Assembly (NCBI RefSeq): GCF_014897585.1
Contig: NZ_JABUXW010000012.1
Coordinates: forward strand, 1 to 64,000
DNA length: 64,000 bases
Reading direction: 5' to 3'
From: Brachybacterium tyrofermentans
GTDB taxonomy: Bacteria; Actinomycetota; Actinomycetes; Actinomycetales; Dermabacteraceae
Made by a program: the position numbers and the translations under genes
Notes under the pieces: model-generated
Databases searched by the model: none
Told to the model about the DNA's origin: nothing
Seen by the model: only the letters and a program-made list of their open reading frames with translations
Shown: one piece after another, positions 1 to 9,146 of the stretch
Layout of the letters: every line of letters begins with the position of its first letter
Position numbering within the stretch: position 1 is the first letter of the stretch

Positions 1-445
1 CAGTAGCACCCTCATCGTAAGAGGGCCCACTGTCCGAAAACCACGCGGCACCTCAAAGGGGTGAAGAGGTCATGTCGGGTCCTTTCCCGGGAAGGTGCGG
101 GTCTTGTGTGGTGGTGAGGGGTGCGTGGTGGTGCGGGGTGCGGGGTGGTGCGGGGTGCGGGGTGCGTTGGGGTAGGTGGCTTCGGGGCGGTCGAGGCCGG
201 CGGGAGGCGGTCGGAGGTCGGCGGTCGGCGGTCGGCGGTCGGCGGTCGGCGGTCGGCGGTCGGCGGTCGGCGGTCGAGATGGCCTGACGCGTCGGTATGA
301 GGGGTCGATAGCGACGCGTCAGACCTCATCGGCGCGAGCGCTCGGCGCGTGAGCTCGGTGCGTGAGCTCGGTGCGAGAACTCGGTGCGTGAGCTCGGCAC
401 GTGAGCTCAACGCGAGAACTCGGCACGAGAGCCCAGCGCGAGAGC
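1..445. other. Intergenic region rich in short tandem repeats, no convincing gene
   Basis: This 445-base stretch lies downstream of the IolT-like transporter gene and runs off the left edge. It holds GGTGCGG-type G-rich repeats (about 120-170), a 7-bp array and a 13-bp array, the last two listed separately. The open frames that cross it are compositionally biased products of the repeats and have no recognisable domain or ribosome binding site. I see no gene here. Confidence 0.6.
216..271. repeat. 7-bp tandem repeat, 8 perfect copies
   Basis: Eight uninterrupted copies of GGTCGGC occupy these 56 bases, with a partial ninth copy after them. The array is intergenic and makes any frame across it purely repetitive. 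Perfect short-unit arrays of this kind are candidates for strain-to-strain length variation. Confidence 0.95.
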
Positions 446-450
446 TCAGC
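334..450. repeat. 13-bp degenerate tandem repeat, 9 copies
   Basis: Nine copies of a 13-bp unit close to GCGTGAGCTCGGT follow each other; most contain the palindrome GAGCTC. The last copy overlaps the stop codon of the transporter gene on the minus strand, so the array lies exactly at that gene's 3' end and would be transcribed into its mRNA tail. Confidence 0.9.
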
Positions 451-2056
451 GCAGGCGGATCACGCCGCCGGCCTCGCGGAACTCCCATTCGATGCGCTCG
501 AGGGTGAACTTCTTGGTCTCGGGGATGCGCAGGAAGTACCAGATCACCGCGAAGATGTTGATCGCCGCGAAGATCCCGTACGTGGCGACCGGGCCGATCC
601 CGTCCATCATCACGGGGAAGGTCACGGTGACCGCGAGGTTCGCGATCCACAGGATCATCACCGCGAAGCCGTTGGCCGCGCCGCGGATCGCGTTGGGAAA
701 GATCTCCGAGAGCATCACCCACATCACCGGTCCGGGGCCGGACTGCATGCCGAGCATGAACAGCACGATCACCAGCACCACGAGGTAGGGCACGAACGGC
801 GGGATGTCCGGCGAGACCGCCCCGTCGGCCGTGATGTACGGATCGATGCCGAGCAGGAAGATCGCGGTCATCGCGATGAGCGACAGGGTCAGGATGGTCT
901 GGCCCACCAGGAGCACCTGGCGCCGGCCGAAGCGACGCAGCGCGAGCAGGCCCGCGGCCGAGCCGATCACCGAGGCGAGACCGGTGAAGACGTTGAGGAT
1001 GATCGAGGCCTGGGCGTCGAAACCGGCCGCCATCAGCACCTTCGGCGCGTAGTACATCATCGTGTTCACGCCGGTGAGCTGCTGGAGGATCGCGAAGATG
1101 CCGCCGAAGATGATGATCGAGCGCAGCCACGGGACCCGCAGCCCGGCCCGCAGGGTGAGCTTGTCCCGCTTCTCCTCCGCGCGACGGTTGGCCTCCATCT
1201 CGGCGACCTCGACGGCCACGTCGTGCGTGCCCTCGATGCGCACCCGCTTGAGGTTCGCGATCGCCTGCACGAGCTCCCCGCGACCCACGTGCCAGCGGGC
1301 CGATTCGGGCATCATCCGGATCCCCAGCCACAGCGCGATCGCGGGGATCGAGCAGAGCACCAGCATGAAGCGCCAGGCGTGGCCGTTGCCGTCGGAGACC
1401 GCGACGCCGCCGATCCCGGCGAGCAGGCTCCAGGAGGCGGATTCGCCGGCCTCGTAGGTGCCGGAGGGATCGTTGGCCACGACGGCCTCCGGGCCGCCCT
1501 GGAGCGAGGCGATCAGGGCGTTCATCCCGAAGGCGATGAACTGTCCGGTGACGATCATGAGCTGGTCGACGGCGACCAGCATGCCGCGCTGCTCCTTGGG
1601 CGCCGTCTCCGAGAGGTAGACGGGCACGGTGGTCGAGGCGCCGCCCACGGCGAGGCCCAGCACGAAGCGCGCCGGGTACAGCACCCAGAGGCTCGGCGAG
1701 AGGGCGCAGGCCACAGCGCCGACGAAGAAGACGACGGCGAGGATCAGGAGGTTGTGCCGGCGCCCGTAGCGGTCCGAGAGCCGGCCGCCGATGATCGCGC
1801 CGACGGCGCAGCCCGCCAGCAGGAAGCCGCCGACGAGGCCCTCCTCGAGGGAGGTCAGGGCGAGGCCGCCGGCCTCCTTGGGCATGTACATGTAGGGCAG
1901 GGCGCCGGAGATGACGCCGGTGTCGTAGCCGAAGAGGAAGCCGCCCAGGCAGGCGACGACGGCGAGCAGGCCGATGGAGCGTTTCGGCCCGGCGGCGGGG
2001 GTGGTGCGGACGAGCTCGGCGATGCGAGTGCGTTCCGCATGGTGCGACTGGCTCAT
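446..2056 (-). CDS. Sugar-porter MFS transporter, IolT-like (myo-inositol/H+ symporter)
   Basis: A 536-residue inner-membrane permease of the major facilitator superfamily, sugar porter family. Hallmarks are GYDTGVISGAL in TM1 (about residue 43), GRLSDRYGRR in the 2-3 loop (about 92), PESARWHV at the end of TM6, QQLTGVNTMMYYAP in TM7 (about 320) and PETKK after TM12. About 35 extra residues sit in an extracellular loop around 185-220. The start is the ATG at 2056, preceded by an AGGAGG site 6 bases upstream; the open frame extends further but without support. It is divergent from the iolD gene cluster, so myo-inositol or an isomer is the likely substrate. The sequence alone does not fix the substrate, and xylose or glucose porters share these motifs. 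Confidence 0.85.
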   Translation of the reverse strand: MSQSHHAERTRIAELVRTTPAAGPKRSIGLLAVVACLGGFLFGYDTGVISGALPYMYMPKEAGGLALTSLEEGLVGGFLLAGCAVGAIIGGRLSDRYGRRHNLLILAVVFFVGAVACALSPSLWVLYPARFVLGLAVGGASTTVPVYLSETAPKEQRGMLVAVDQLMIVTGQFIAFGMNALIASLQGGPEAVVANDPSGTYEAGESASWSLLAGIGGVAVSDGNGHAWRFMLVLCSIPAIALWLGIRMMPESARWHVGRGELVQAIANLKRVRIEGTHDVAVEVAEMEANRRAEEKRDKLTLRAGLRVPWLRSIIIFGGIFAILQQLTGVNTMMYYAPKVLMAAGFDAQASIILNVFTGLASVIGSAAGLLALRRFGRRQVLLVGQTILTLSLIAMTAIFLLGIDPYITADGAVSPDIPPFVPYLVVLVIVLFMLGMQSGPGPVMWVMLSEIFPNAIRGAANGFAVMILWIANLAVTVTFPVMMDGIGPVATYGIFAAINIFAVIWYFLRIPETKKFTLERIEWEFREAGGVIRLR

Positions 2057-2487
2057 GTTCCCTCCTTGGAACCTGAGTCCGGTGCGGGACCTCGGGGATC
2101 GCGGGGATACACAGGTCTCACCGGAGGCCGGTCGGGGACCGGCAGGGAGTCGGGGAGCCGGGCACGAGCACTCTCGCGGAAGACGTCCATGTCCTACAGG
2201 AGTCGCCCTCAAGGCATCTCATGTCCGGTCGAAGTGAGTGTTCGTCACTGACTTGGAGGCAAGCTAGCACAGCGGTCACCGGCGACGGAACCCCTCTATC
2301 CCCACTGGGGTCGGCAGCGAGCCGCCCACCAGGGACGACACGGCACAGATCTTGTCCTGACAAACTCTTGACAAGTGCGGGGAACGCTCGGCATGCTGGT
2401 CACATCTGAACTCACCGTCGAGTCCCAGCGACAGATGGTGTCACCCAGGGCCCGCCCTTGCGACGGAGCCCGCATCACGGAGGCAGC
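2057..2487. promoter_or_regulatory. Divergent control region between iolT-like gene and iolD
   Basis: No gene lies in these 431 bases, which must hold the promoters of both divergent units. On the plus strand TTGACA (2368-2373) and CATGCT (2392-2397), 18 bases apart, form a plausible sigma-A promoter for iolD. An inverted repeat CTTGTC/GACAAG (2351-2375) overlaps its -35 box and is a candidate operator. A copy of the window-wide TCCTATAGGA-type motif lies at 2192-2201. Confidence 0.55.
2191..2202. promoter_or_regulatory. TCCTATAGGA-type palindromic motif (variant TCCTACAGGA)
   Basis: GTCCTACAGGAG lies between the two divergent transport and catabolism units, about 135 bases upstream of the transporter start. 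It differs from the perfect site at 39502 by one base in the ten-base core. It is one of about nine such sites in the window. It is a candidate operator; no binding has been shown. Confidence 0.45.
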
Positions 2488-4398
2488 ATGAGCGTCCCCT
2501 CGTCGACCCCCGCCGGCACCGTCCGGCTCACCGTCGCCCAAGCCCTCGTCCGGTTCCTCGCCGCCCAGTTCGCCGAGCGCGACGGCGTGCGCGACCGGCT
2601 GATCCCCGGCACCTTCGGGATCTTCGGCCACGGCAACGTGGCCGGCATCGGCCAGGCCCTGCTCCAGAACGCCACGGATCCGGCCGACGGGGAGAACCCG
2701 ATGCCGTACTACCAGGCGCGCAACGAGCAGAACATGGTCCACACCGCCGTCGCCTACGCCCGCACCACGAACCGCCTCCAGGCCTTCGCCTGCGCGGCCT
2801 CCATCGGCCCCGGCTCCACGAACATGATCACCGGGGCGGCGCTCGCGACCGTGGACCGCATCCCCGTGCTGCTGCTGCCCAGCGACATCTTCGCCACCCG
2901 CACCGTGGACCCCGTGCTCCAGCAGCTCGAGGACGAGACCGCCGGGGACGTCTCCGTCAACGACGCCTTCCGGCCCGTCTCCCGCTACTTCGACCGCATC
3001 TCCCGGCCCGAGCAGCTGATCCCCGCGGCGCTGCAGGCCATGCGCGTGCTCACCGATCCCGCCGAGACCGGCGCCGTCACCCTCTCCCTCCCCCAGGACG
3101 TGCAGGCCGAGGCGTTCGACTGGCCGCTGGAGTTCTTCCGCGAGCGCACCTGGCACGTGGCCCGGCCGGTGCCCGAGCCCGCCGCCCTGCAGCGCGCGGT
3201 CGACGTGATCCGCGCGGCCCGTCGGCCCGTGCTCATCGCCGGCGGCGGCGCCATCTACTCCGAGGCGAGCGAGGCCCTCGCGGCCTTCGCCGACGCCACC
3301 GGGATCCCGGTGCTCGACACCCAGGCGGGCAAGGGCGCGCTCAGCGCGGACCACCCCCTGGCGATCGGAGGCGTGGGCTCGACCGGCAACAACGCCGCCA
3401 ACGAGCTCGCCGCGGAGGCCGACGTGATCATCGGCGTGGGCACCCGCTACACCGACTTCACCACCGCCTCGCACACCGCCTTCCGCAACCCCGAGGCGCA
3501 CTTCGTGAACCTCAACGTGAAGGCCTTCGACGCCGCGAAGCACTCCGCGACCATGGTCGTGACCGACGCGCGCACCGGCCTGGACGCCCTGCGCGCGGCC
3601 CTCGGCGACCATCGGGCTCCTGCCGAGCACGGCGAGCGCGCCCAGCAGCTGCGGGCGCAGTGGGAGGAGCTCATCGAGCCCTGCTTCCAGCCCCACGACC
3701 AGGAGCTCCCCGCGCAGACGGAGATCTTCGGCGCCCTCAACGACATGATGGGCGACGAGGACATCGTCATCAACGCCGCCGGTTCCATGCCCGGTGACCT
3801 GCAGGCGCTGTGGAAGGCCCGCTCCCCCATCCAGTACCACCTGGAGTACGGCTACTCCTGCATGGGCTACGAGCTGCCGGCCTCCCTCGGCGCGAAGATG
3901 GCGAGCCCCACCAGCGAGGTCGTCGCGATCATCGGCGACGGCACCTTCCAGATGGCCCCGCAGGAGATCGCCACGATCGTCGCCGAGCGGGTGAAGGTCA
4001 TCCTGGTGATCCTGCAGAACCACGGCTGGTCCTCGATCGGCTCCCTCTCGGAGTCCCACGGCTCCCAGCGCTTCGGCACCAAGTACCGGATGCGCAACGA
4101 GGAGACCGGGATGCTGGACGGCGAGAAGCTGCCCTTCGACATCCCCGCGAACATCCGCTCCTACGGCCTCGAGGTGCAGGAGGTCTCCGACACCGCGGCC
4201 TTCCGCGAGGCCTACCGTCGCGCCGAGGCCTCCGCCGAGGCCACCGCGATCGTGGTGAACACGAACCTGTACGGCCCCAACCCGCCCGGCAACAGCTGGT
4301 GGGACGTGCCGGTCTCGCAGGTCTCGCGCCTGGAGTCCACCCAGCAGGCCTCGACCGCCTACGAGGCCGAGAAGGCCCCGCAGCGCCACTACCTCTGA
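2488..4398 (+). CDS. iolD: 3D-(3,5/4)-trihydroxycyclohexane-1,2-dione hydrolase (IolD)
   Basis: A 636-residue thiamine-diphosphate enzyme that opens the ring of trihydroxycyclohexane-1,2-dione to 5-deoxy-glucuronate in myo-inositol catabolism. Residues 1-190 form the N-terminal Pyr domain (PGTFGIFGHGNVAGIGQAL near 30, then NEQNMVHTAVAYAR), followed by the central domain. The C-terminal PP domain carries the ThDP/Mg2+ motif beginning GDGTFQMAPQE near 483. The length is typical of IolD. The start is the ATG at 2488, 6 bases after a GGAGG. It heads a collinear run with iolA 35 bases downstream. IolD is distinguished from acetolactate synthases by this N-terminal sequence and by its neighbours. 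I am confident of the assignment. Confidence 0.92.
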   Translation: MSVPSSTPAGTVRLTVAQALVRFLAAQFAERDGVRDRLIPGTFGIFGHGNVAGIGQALLQNATDPADGENPMPYYQARNEQNMVHTAVAYARTTNRLQAFACAASIGPGSTNMITGAALATVDRIPVLLLPSDIFATRTVDPVLQQLEDETAGDVSVNDAFRPVSRYFDRISRPEQLIPAALQAMRVLTDPAETGAVTLSLPQDVQAEAFDWPLEFFRERTWHVARPVPEPAALQRAVDVIRAARRPVLIAGGGAIYSEASEALAAFADATGIPVLDTQAGKGALSADHPLAIGGVGSTGNNAANELAAEADVIIGVGTRYTDFTTASHTAFRNPEAHFVNLNVKAFDAAKHSATMVVTDARTGLDALRAALGDHRAPAEHGERAQQLRAQWEELIEPCFQPHDQELPAQTEIFGALNDMMGDEDIVINAAGSMPGDLQALWKARSPIQYHLEYGYSCMGYELPASLGAKMASPTSEVVAIIGDGTFQMAPQEIATIVAERVKVILVILQNHGWSSIGSLSESHGSQRFGTKYRMRNEETGMLDGEKLPFDIPANIRSYGLEVQEVSDTAAFREAYRRAEASAEATAIVVNTNLYGPNPPGNSWWDVPVSQVSRLESTQQASTAYEAEKAPQRHYL

Positions 4399-4433
4399 CC
4401 ACCCCTCACCGTCCGACCCGCAAGGAGAACACC

Positions 4434-5930
4434 ATGGGACAGAACGTCCAGCACTGGATCAACGGTCGCGAAGAAGCCGGCACCGGCTCCACCCAGCCGA
4501 TCCTGAACCCCGCCACCGGTGAGCAGATCCGCACCCTCCACCTCGGCGATGCCTCCACCGTCGACCGCGCCGTCGAGGTCGCCGTCGCCGCGCAGCGCGA
4601 GTGGGCGAAGGTGTCGCTGGCCAAGCGCACCCAGATCTTCTACACGATGCGCGAGCTGCTGATCGCGGCCACCGAGGAGATCGCCGTGGTCATCTCGCAG
4701 GAGCACGGCAAGACGGTCGCCGACGCGAAGGGCGAGATCGCCCGCGGCCTGGAGACCCTCGAGTTCGCCACCTCCATCACCCAGGACCTCAAGGGCGGCT
4801 TCTCGGAGAACGTCTCGACCGGCGTCGACGCGCACACCATGCGCCAGCCGCTCGGCGTCGTCGCCGGCATCACCCCGTTCAACTTCCCGGCGATGGTGCC
4901 CTTCTGGATGCACCCGGTCGCCCTGGCCACCGGCAACGCCTTCATCCTCAAGCCGTCGGAGCGGGACCCGTCGGCCTCGAACATCGTGGCCCGCCTCTAC
5001 CAGGAGGCCGGCCTGCCCGACGGCGTCTTCCAGGTGGTCCACGGCGGCAAGGAGACCGTCGATGCGCTGTGCACGCACGACGACATCTCCGCCGTCTCCT
5101 TCGTGGGATCCACCCCGATCGCGAAGCACGTGCACGCCACCGCCTCCGCAGCCGGGAAGCGGGTCCAGGCCCTCGGCGGCGCCAACAACCACGCCGTGGT
5201 GATGCCCGACGCGAACATCGAGTTCGCCGCCTCGCAGGTCGCCTCCGGCGCCTTCGGCTCCGCCGGCGAGCGCTGCATGGCCGTGCCGATCGCCGTCACC
5301 GTCGGCGACATCCATGACGAGTTCGTCGCGGCGATCACGGCCGAGGCGGAGAAGCTCGTGGTGGGTCCCGGCGACGCCGAGACCACCGACATGCCGCCCG
5401 TCATCACGAAGGACGCCCGCGACCGCGTGATCCGCATGACCGACGAGGCCGAGCAGGCCGGGGCCACGATCGTCGTCGACGGCCGTGGACTGGTGGTCGA
5501 GGGCTTCGAGAACGGCAACTTCGTGGGGCCGACGGTCATCACCGATCTGGACCGCAGCCACGCCACCTACACCGACGAGGTGTTCGGGCCGCTGCTCGTG
5601 GTCATGCACGTGGACAATTTCGACGAGGCCCTCGAGCTCGTGAACTCCTCCCCCTTCGGCAACGGCACCGCGATCTTCACCGACTCCGGCCACTACGCGC
5701 GCCGCTACCAGGAGGAGGTCGAGGTGGGCATGATCGGCATCAACGTGCCGATCCCGACCCCCGTGGGCTACTACTCCTTCGGCGGCTGGAAGGACTCCCT
5801 GTTCGGCGAGCACCACGCGCACGGCCCCGAGGGCCTCAGCTTCTACACGAAGCAGAAGGCCGTCACCACCCGCTGGCCCTCGCAGAACGAGACCGTCGAT
5901 GCCTCGATGAGCTTCCCGACCCACGACTGA
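4434..5930 (+). CDS. iolA: Methylmalonate-semialdehyde/malonate-semialdehyde dehydrogenase (acylating)
   Basis: A 498-residue CoA-acylating aldehyde dehydrogenase. It turns malonate semialdehyde, the end product of the inositol pathway, or methylmalonate semialdehyde into acetyl-CoA or propionyl-CoA. The catalytic cysteine is in GERCMAV (about residue 281). The ITPFNFPAMVPFWMHP segment near 145 and the NNHAVVMPDAN segment near 260 are typical of the IolA/MmsA group, which lacks the general-base glutamate of hydrolysing aldehyde dehydrogenases. The start ATG at 4434 has an AAGGAG site. It is 35 bases after iolD and 57 bases before the next gene. It could equally be called mmsA; the iolD neighbour favours the inositol role. 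Confidence 0.92.
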   Translation: MGQNVQHWINGREEAGTGSTQPILNPATGEQIRTLHLGDASTVDRAVEVAVAAQREWAKVSLAKRTQIFYTMRELLIAATEEIAVVISQEHGKTVADAKGEIARGLETLEFATSITQDLKGGFSENVSTGVDAHTMRQPLGVVAGITPFNFPAMVPFWMHPVALATGNAFILKPSERDPSASNIVARLYQEAGLPDGVFQVVHGGKETVDALCTHDDISAVSFVGSTPIAKHVHATASAAGKRVQALGGANNHAVVMPDANIEFAASQVASGAFGSAGERCMAVPIAVTVGDIHDEFVAAITAEAEKLVVGPGDAETTDMPPVITKDARDRVIRMTDEAEQAGATIVVDGRGLVVEGFENGNFVGPTVITDLDRSHATYTDEVFGPLLVVMHVDNFDEALELVNSSPFGNGTAIFTDSGHYARRYQEEVEVGMIGINVPIPTPVGYYSFGGWKDSLFGEHHAHGPEGLSFYTKQKAVTTRWPSQNETVDASMSFPTHD

Positions 5931-5987
5931 CACCACGGGAACCCCCACCGGGGAGAACCCCGCCACGACCACCGAAGGAGCTGCGCC

Positions 5988-6938
5988 GTGACCTCTTCCG
6001 ACGCCCCGCGCATCGACCGTTCCCGCAATCCCGACGCCCCGTTCGACAAGCTCACCATCGGCGTGTGCCCTGATCAGTGGGGCGTGTGGTTCCCCGAGGA
6101 CGAGAAGCAGATCCCGTGGCGCACCGCGCTCGGCGAGATGGCCGAGGCCGGCTTCTCCGTGATGGAGACCGGGCCCTGGGGCTACTTCCCGCAGGATGCG
6201 AAGCAGCTGCAGTCCGCGATGGACGAGCACGGCTTCCGCGTCGTGGCCGGCACCGGCTGGGGCATCCTGCACAAGGAGGAGGCCTGGGCGGAGACCGAGC
6301 GCACCTTCCGCGCGATCGCCGAGACCCATGCAGCCGTGGGCGCGGAGTACATGGTGCACCTGCCGCCGATGTACCGCGACGAGAAGACCTGGGAGTTCAC
6401 CGACGACCGGGAGCTGACCGGCGACGCGTGGAAGCGCTATGTCACCAACGCCAACGAGCTGGGCCGGATCATGAAGGAGGACTACGGGCTGACGATGGTG
6501 CTGCACCCCCACGGGGACAGCCACATCGAGATGCCCGAGGAGATCGCGCGGGTCTTCGAGGCGACGGATCCGGAGCTGGTCTCGTTCTGCCTGGACACGG
6601 GCCACATCGTCTACGGCGGCGGCGACCCGATCGCGATGATCGACGAGTACCCCGAGCGCATCGGCTACGTGCACATCAAGGCCTTCGACCCGGATCTCAC
6701 CCGTGAGGCGCACGAGAAGGACTGGCCGTTCGGGGAGGCCGTCGCGAAGGGCGCGTCGGTGTGCCCGCCGAAGGGCCTGCCGAACATGAAGGACCTGGTC
6801 GCGAAGCTCGCCACGATGGACAAGGAGCTCTACGTGATCTGCGAGCAGGATCTCTACCCCTGCGAGCCCGGCCTGCCGCTGCCCAATGCGATCGCGACCC
6901 GTGAGTTCCTGGCCGAGTGCGGACTCGGCGTGAAGTGA
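5988..6938 (+). CDS. Xylose-isomerase-like TIM-barrel protein, probable inosose dehydratase (IolE-like)
   Basis: A 316-residue protein of the sugar phosphate isomerase/epimerase (AP endonuclease 2) superfamily. Metal-ligand motifs of the barrel are visible: a glutamate in VMETGPWGYF near 47, VLHPHGDSHIE near 172, CLDTGHIVYGGGDP near 203, VHIKAFD and ICEQD near 290. The GVCPDQWG opening and a bulky glycine-rich strand resemble 2-keto-myo-inositol dehydratase (IolE), which would feed IolD encoded upstream. The start is GTG at 5988 with GGAG 8 bases upstream. It lies 57 bases after iolA and 16 bases before iolH. An inosose isomerase (IolI) role is an alternative. Confidence 0.65.
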   Translation: MTSSDAPRIDRSRNPDAPFDKLTIGVCPDQWGVWFPEDEKQIPWRTALGEMAEAGFSVMETGPWGYFPQDAKQLQSAMDEHGFRVVAGTGWGILHKEEAWAETERTFRAIAETHAAVGAEYMVHLPPMYRDEKTWEFTDDRELTGDAWKRYVTNANELGRIMKEDYGLTMVLHPHGDSHIEMPEEIARVFEATDPELVSFCLDTGHIVYGGGDPIAMIDEYPERIGYVHIKAFDPDLTREAHEKDWPFGEAVAKGASVCPPKGLPNMKDLVAKLATMDKELYVICEQDLYPCEPGLPLPNAIATREFLAECGLGVK

Positions 6939-6954
6939 GAAGGAGAGCGACCCG

Positions 6955-7824
6955 ATGGTGAAGATCCTGCTGGACCCGTCCATGTACCACCCGCATCTCT
7001 CGGTCGCGCAGGAGCTGCACAAGGCCCGTGAGCTGGGCTTCAACTACCTCGAGCTGTCCCCGCGCGCGGATTTCCACGAGTGGCACCACTACCCCAAGGT
7101 GGATCGCCATCAGATCACCGAGGTGAAGCGCGCGATGAAGGACTCCGGGGTGAGGATCTGGTCGCTGAACCCCGTCTTCGACTGGGCCTCGCCGGATGAG
7201 CAGGAACGTCAGGCGCAGGTGCGCAACTGGACGCGTCTGCTGGAGATCGCCGACGCCCTCGAGGTGCCGCTGATCGCCACCGAGTTCTCCGGCGACCCGA
7301 ACCGGGCGCTCGCCTCGGAGCACCAGTTCTACCGGTCCATGGAGGAGCTGGTCCCCGTCTTCGAGAAGTACGGCCTGGAGTGCACGATCGAGGCGCACCC
7401 CTACGACTTCGTCGAGGAGAACGACCAGGCCGTGCAGATCATCCGCGGCGTGGACCGCGACTGGTTGAACTACGAGTTCTGCTTCCCGCACGCCTATCAC
7501 GTGGGCCGCGGGAACCGGGATCCGCGCGAGATGATGGACTACGCCGGGGACCGCCTGAAGCACCTGCACATCGCGGACGTCTTCGACCACACCGCCAACG
7601 TTGGCAACCGCTACATCATGAACCCGCCCGGCGTCGACGCCCGCATCCACCAGCACAACGAGATCGGCAACGGCGAGATCGACTGGGACTCCGCCTTCAC
7701 CTACCTGCGCGAGCGCGAGTACGACGGGCCGATGTCCGTGTGCGTGTTCGGGTGGGAGGAGGAGGCCGACGCCGTCAACGTGCGGATGCGCGAACGCCTG
7801 CTCGCGGAGTTCGACGGCGACTGA
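6955..7824 (+). CDS. iolH: IolH-type TIM-barrel protein
   Basis: A 289-residue protein of the same xylose-isomerase-like barrel superfamily as its upstream neighbour but only distantly similar to it. The opening LLDPSMYH, the strand LGFNYLELSPRADF (about 23-37), NPVFDW near 62, TEFSGDPNRA near 101, EAHPYDFVE near 143 and HLHIADVFDH near 203 match the layout of IolH, whose Bacillus homologue has the same length. IolH is thought to be a sugar-phosphate isomerase or epimerase of the inositol operon, but its exact reaction is not settled. The start ATG at 6955 is preceded by GAAGGAGAG. It is 16 bases from the upstream gene, so co-translation is likely. Confidence 0.75.
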   Translation: MVKILLDPSMYHPHLSVAQELHKARELGFNYLELSPRADFHEWHHYPKVDRHQITEVKRAMKDSGVRIWSLNPVFDWASPDEQERQAQVRNWTRLLEIADALEVPLIATEFSGDPNRALASEHQFYRSMEELVPVFEKYGLECTIEAHPYDFVEENDQAVQIIRGVDRDWLNYEFCFPHAYHVGRGNRDPREMMDYAGDRLKHLHIADVFDHTANVGNRYIMNPPGVDARIHQHNEIGNGEIDWDSAFTYLREREYDGPMSVCVFGWEEEADAVNVRMRERLLAEFDGD

Positions 7825-7882
7825 CCACGGGGCCGACGGGGCTACGCGTACCCGCCCCACCACACGACCTCAGGAGAAGACC

Positions 7883-9070
7883 ATGCAAGACATCGGCATC
7901 GGCGTGATCAGCCTCGGCTGGATGGGGCGCCTCCACTCCACCTCCTACCAGCGGATCCCCTCCCGCTTCCCCGAGCTCGGGCTGCGGCCCCGTCTGGTGG
8001 TCGCGGCGGACCCGCTCGAAGCGAATCAGCTCGCCGCCACCGAGCAATTCGGCTTCGAGAAAGCGGTGGCCAGCATCGATGAGGTGCTCGCCGATCCTGA
8101 CGTGGAGGCCGTCTCGATCTGCTCGCCGAACTTCCTGCACCGCGACTTCGCGATCAAGGCCGCCGCGGCGGGGAAGCCGTTCTGGATCGAGAAGCCGATG
8201 GGCGTCTCCGCCGCGCAGTCCCGCGAGATCCACGACGCCGCGGCCGCCGCCCGCGTGGCCACCGCGGTGGGCTTCAACTACCGCCACGCCCCGGCCGTGC
8301 AGCACCTGCGCTCCCTCGTCGCGGATGGCCGTCTGGGCCGGATCACCAACGTGCGATGCTGGCTCAACGCCGACTACGCCTCCTCCCCCGATGGCGCCCT
8401 GACCTGGCGCTACGACCGGGAGAAGGCCGGCAGCGGCGTGATCGGGGATCTCCTCTCGCACGGCGCGGACCTCGTCAAGTACGTGACCGGGCAGCACATC
8501 GAGGAGGTCACCGCGACCTCGGACATCTTCATCCCCGAGCGTCCGATCCCCACCTCGGCCGGAGTGGGACACGGCGGCATCGAGGTGGGCGAGGAGCGCG
8601 GCCCCGTGCAGAACGAGGACTGGGTCGCGGCTCTCTCCCGGCTCTCCGGCGGCGCCCACGCGACGCTGGAGTCCTCGCGGGTGGCCCGCGGGCACCGCAG
8701 CGACTACGCCCTGGAGCTGTTCGGCACCGAGGGTTCGGCCCGCTGGTCCTTCACCCGGATGAACGAGTTCGAGGTGATGCTCAGCGACGGTGAGGGCGCC
8801 GGCGGCGGGAGCAGCAGCACCGAGCACGGCTACACGACCGTTCTGGCCGGCCCCGGGCACGGGGACTACGCCCGCTTCCAACCCGGCCCGGGCATCCCCA
8901 TGAGCTTCGATGACCTCAAGACGATCGAGGCGGCGGAGTTCCTCTCCGACATCGCCCACGGCACCCATCTCGCCCCGAACGCGGCCGACGGCCTCGCCGC
9001 CGCCGAGGTGTGCGAGGCCGTGGTGCGCTCCGCGGCCAGCCGGGCGTGGGAGACCGTGCCCCGGCCCTAG
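7883..9070 (+). CDS. Gfo/Idh/MocA family NAD(P)-dependent oxidoreductase
   Basis: A 395-residue sugar or cyclitol dehydrogenase. The N-terminal Rossmann fold starts VISLGWMGRLHS (about residue 8) and contains the family EKPMGVS motif near 104 with its catalytic lysine. The C-terminal alpha/beta domain contains GVIGDLLSHGADLVKYVTG near 191, with the catalytic His and Asp region. It is the last gene of the inositol cluster, 58 bases after iolH, and has a CAGGAG site. Oxidation of myo-inositol, scyllo-inositol or a related inosose is the natural suggestion, yet the glycine motif departs from the usual GxGxxG and the substrate cannot be read from sequence. Confidence 0.75.
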   Translation: MQDIGIGVISLGWMGRLHSTSYQRIPSRFPELGLRPRLVVAADPLEANQLAATEQFGFEKAVASIDEVLADPDVEAVSICSPNFLHRDFAIKAAAAGKPFWIEKPMGVSAAQSREIHDAAAAARVATAVGFNYRHAPAVQHLRSLVADGRLGRITNVRCWLNADYASSPDGALTWRYDREKAGSGVIGDLLSHGADLVKYVTGQHIEEVTATSDIFIPERPIPTSAGVGHGGIEVGEERGPVQNEDWVAALSRLSGGAHATLESSRVARGHRSDYALELFGTEGSARWSFTRMNEFEVMLSDGEGAGGGSSSTEHGYTTVLAGPGHGDYARFQPGPGIPMSFDDLKTIEAAEFLSDIAHGTHLAPNAADGLAAAEVCEAVVRSAASRAWETVPRP

Positions 9071-9146
9071 GCCGGAGCCCGGAGCCGAGCCAGAGGCAGG
9101 GGCAGAACCTGGATCCTGGTCTCATACCTGGAGCCGAAACCCGGGC

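Noticed and set aside
72..287. Possible small protein in the left intergenic region
   Set aside because: Its sequence is dictated by the G-rich and 7-bp repeats and it shows no conserved feature.
12..1331. Long minus-strand frame running from the left edge through the repeats into the transporter gene
   Set aside because: It is out of frame with the IolT-like gene, Arg/Pro/Asp-rich and crosses tandem repeats; it is a shadow frame of high-GC DNA.
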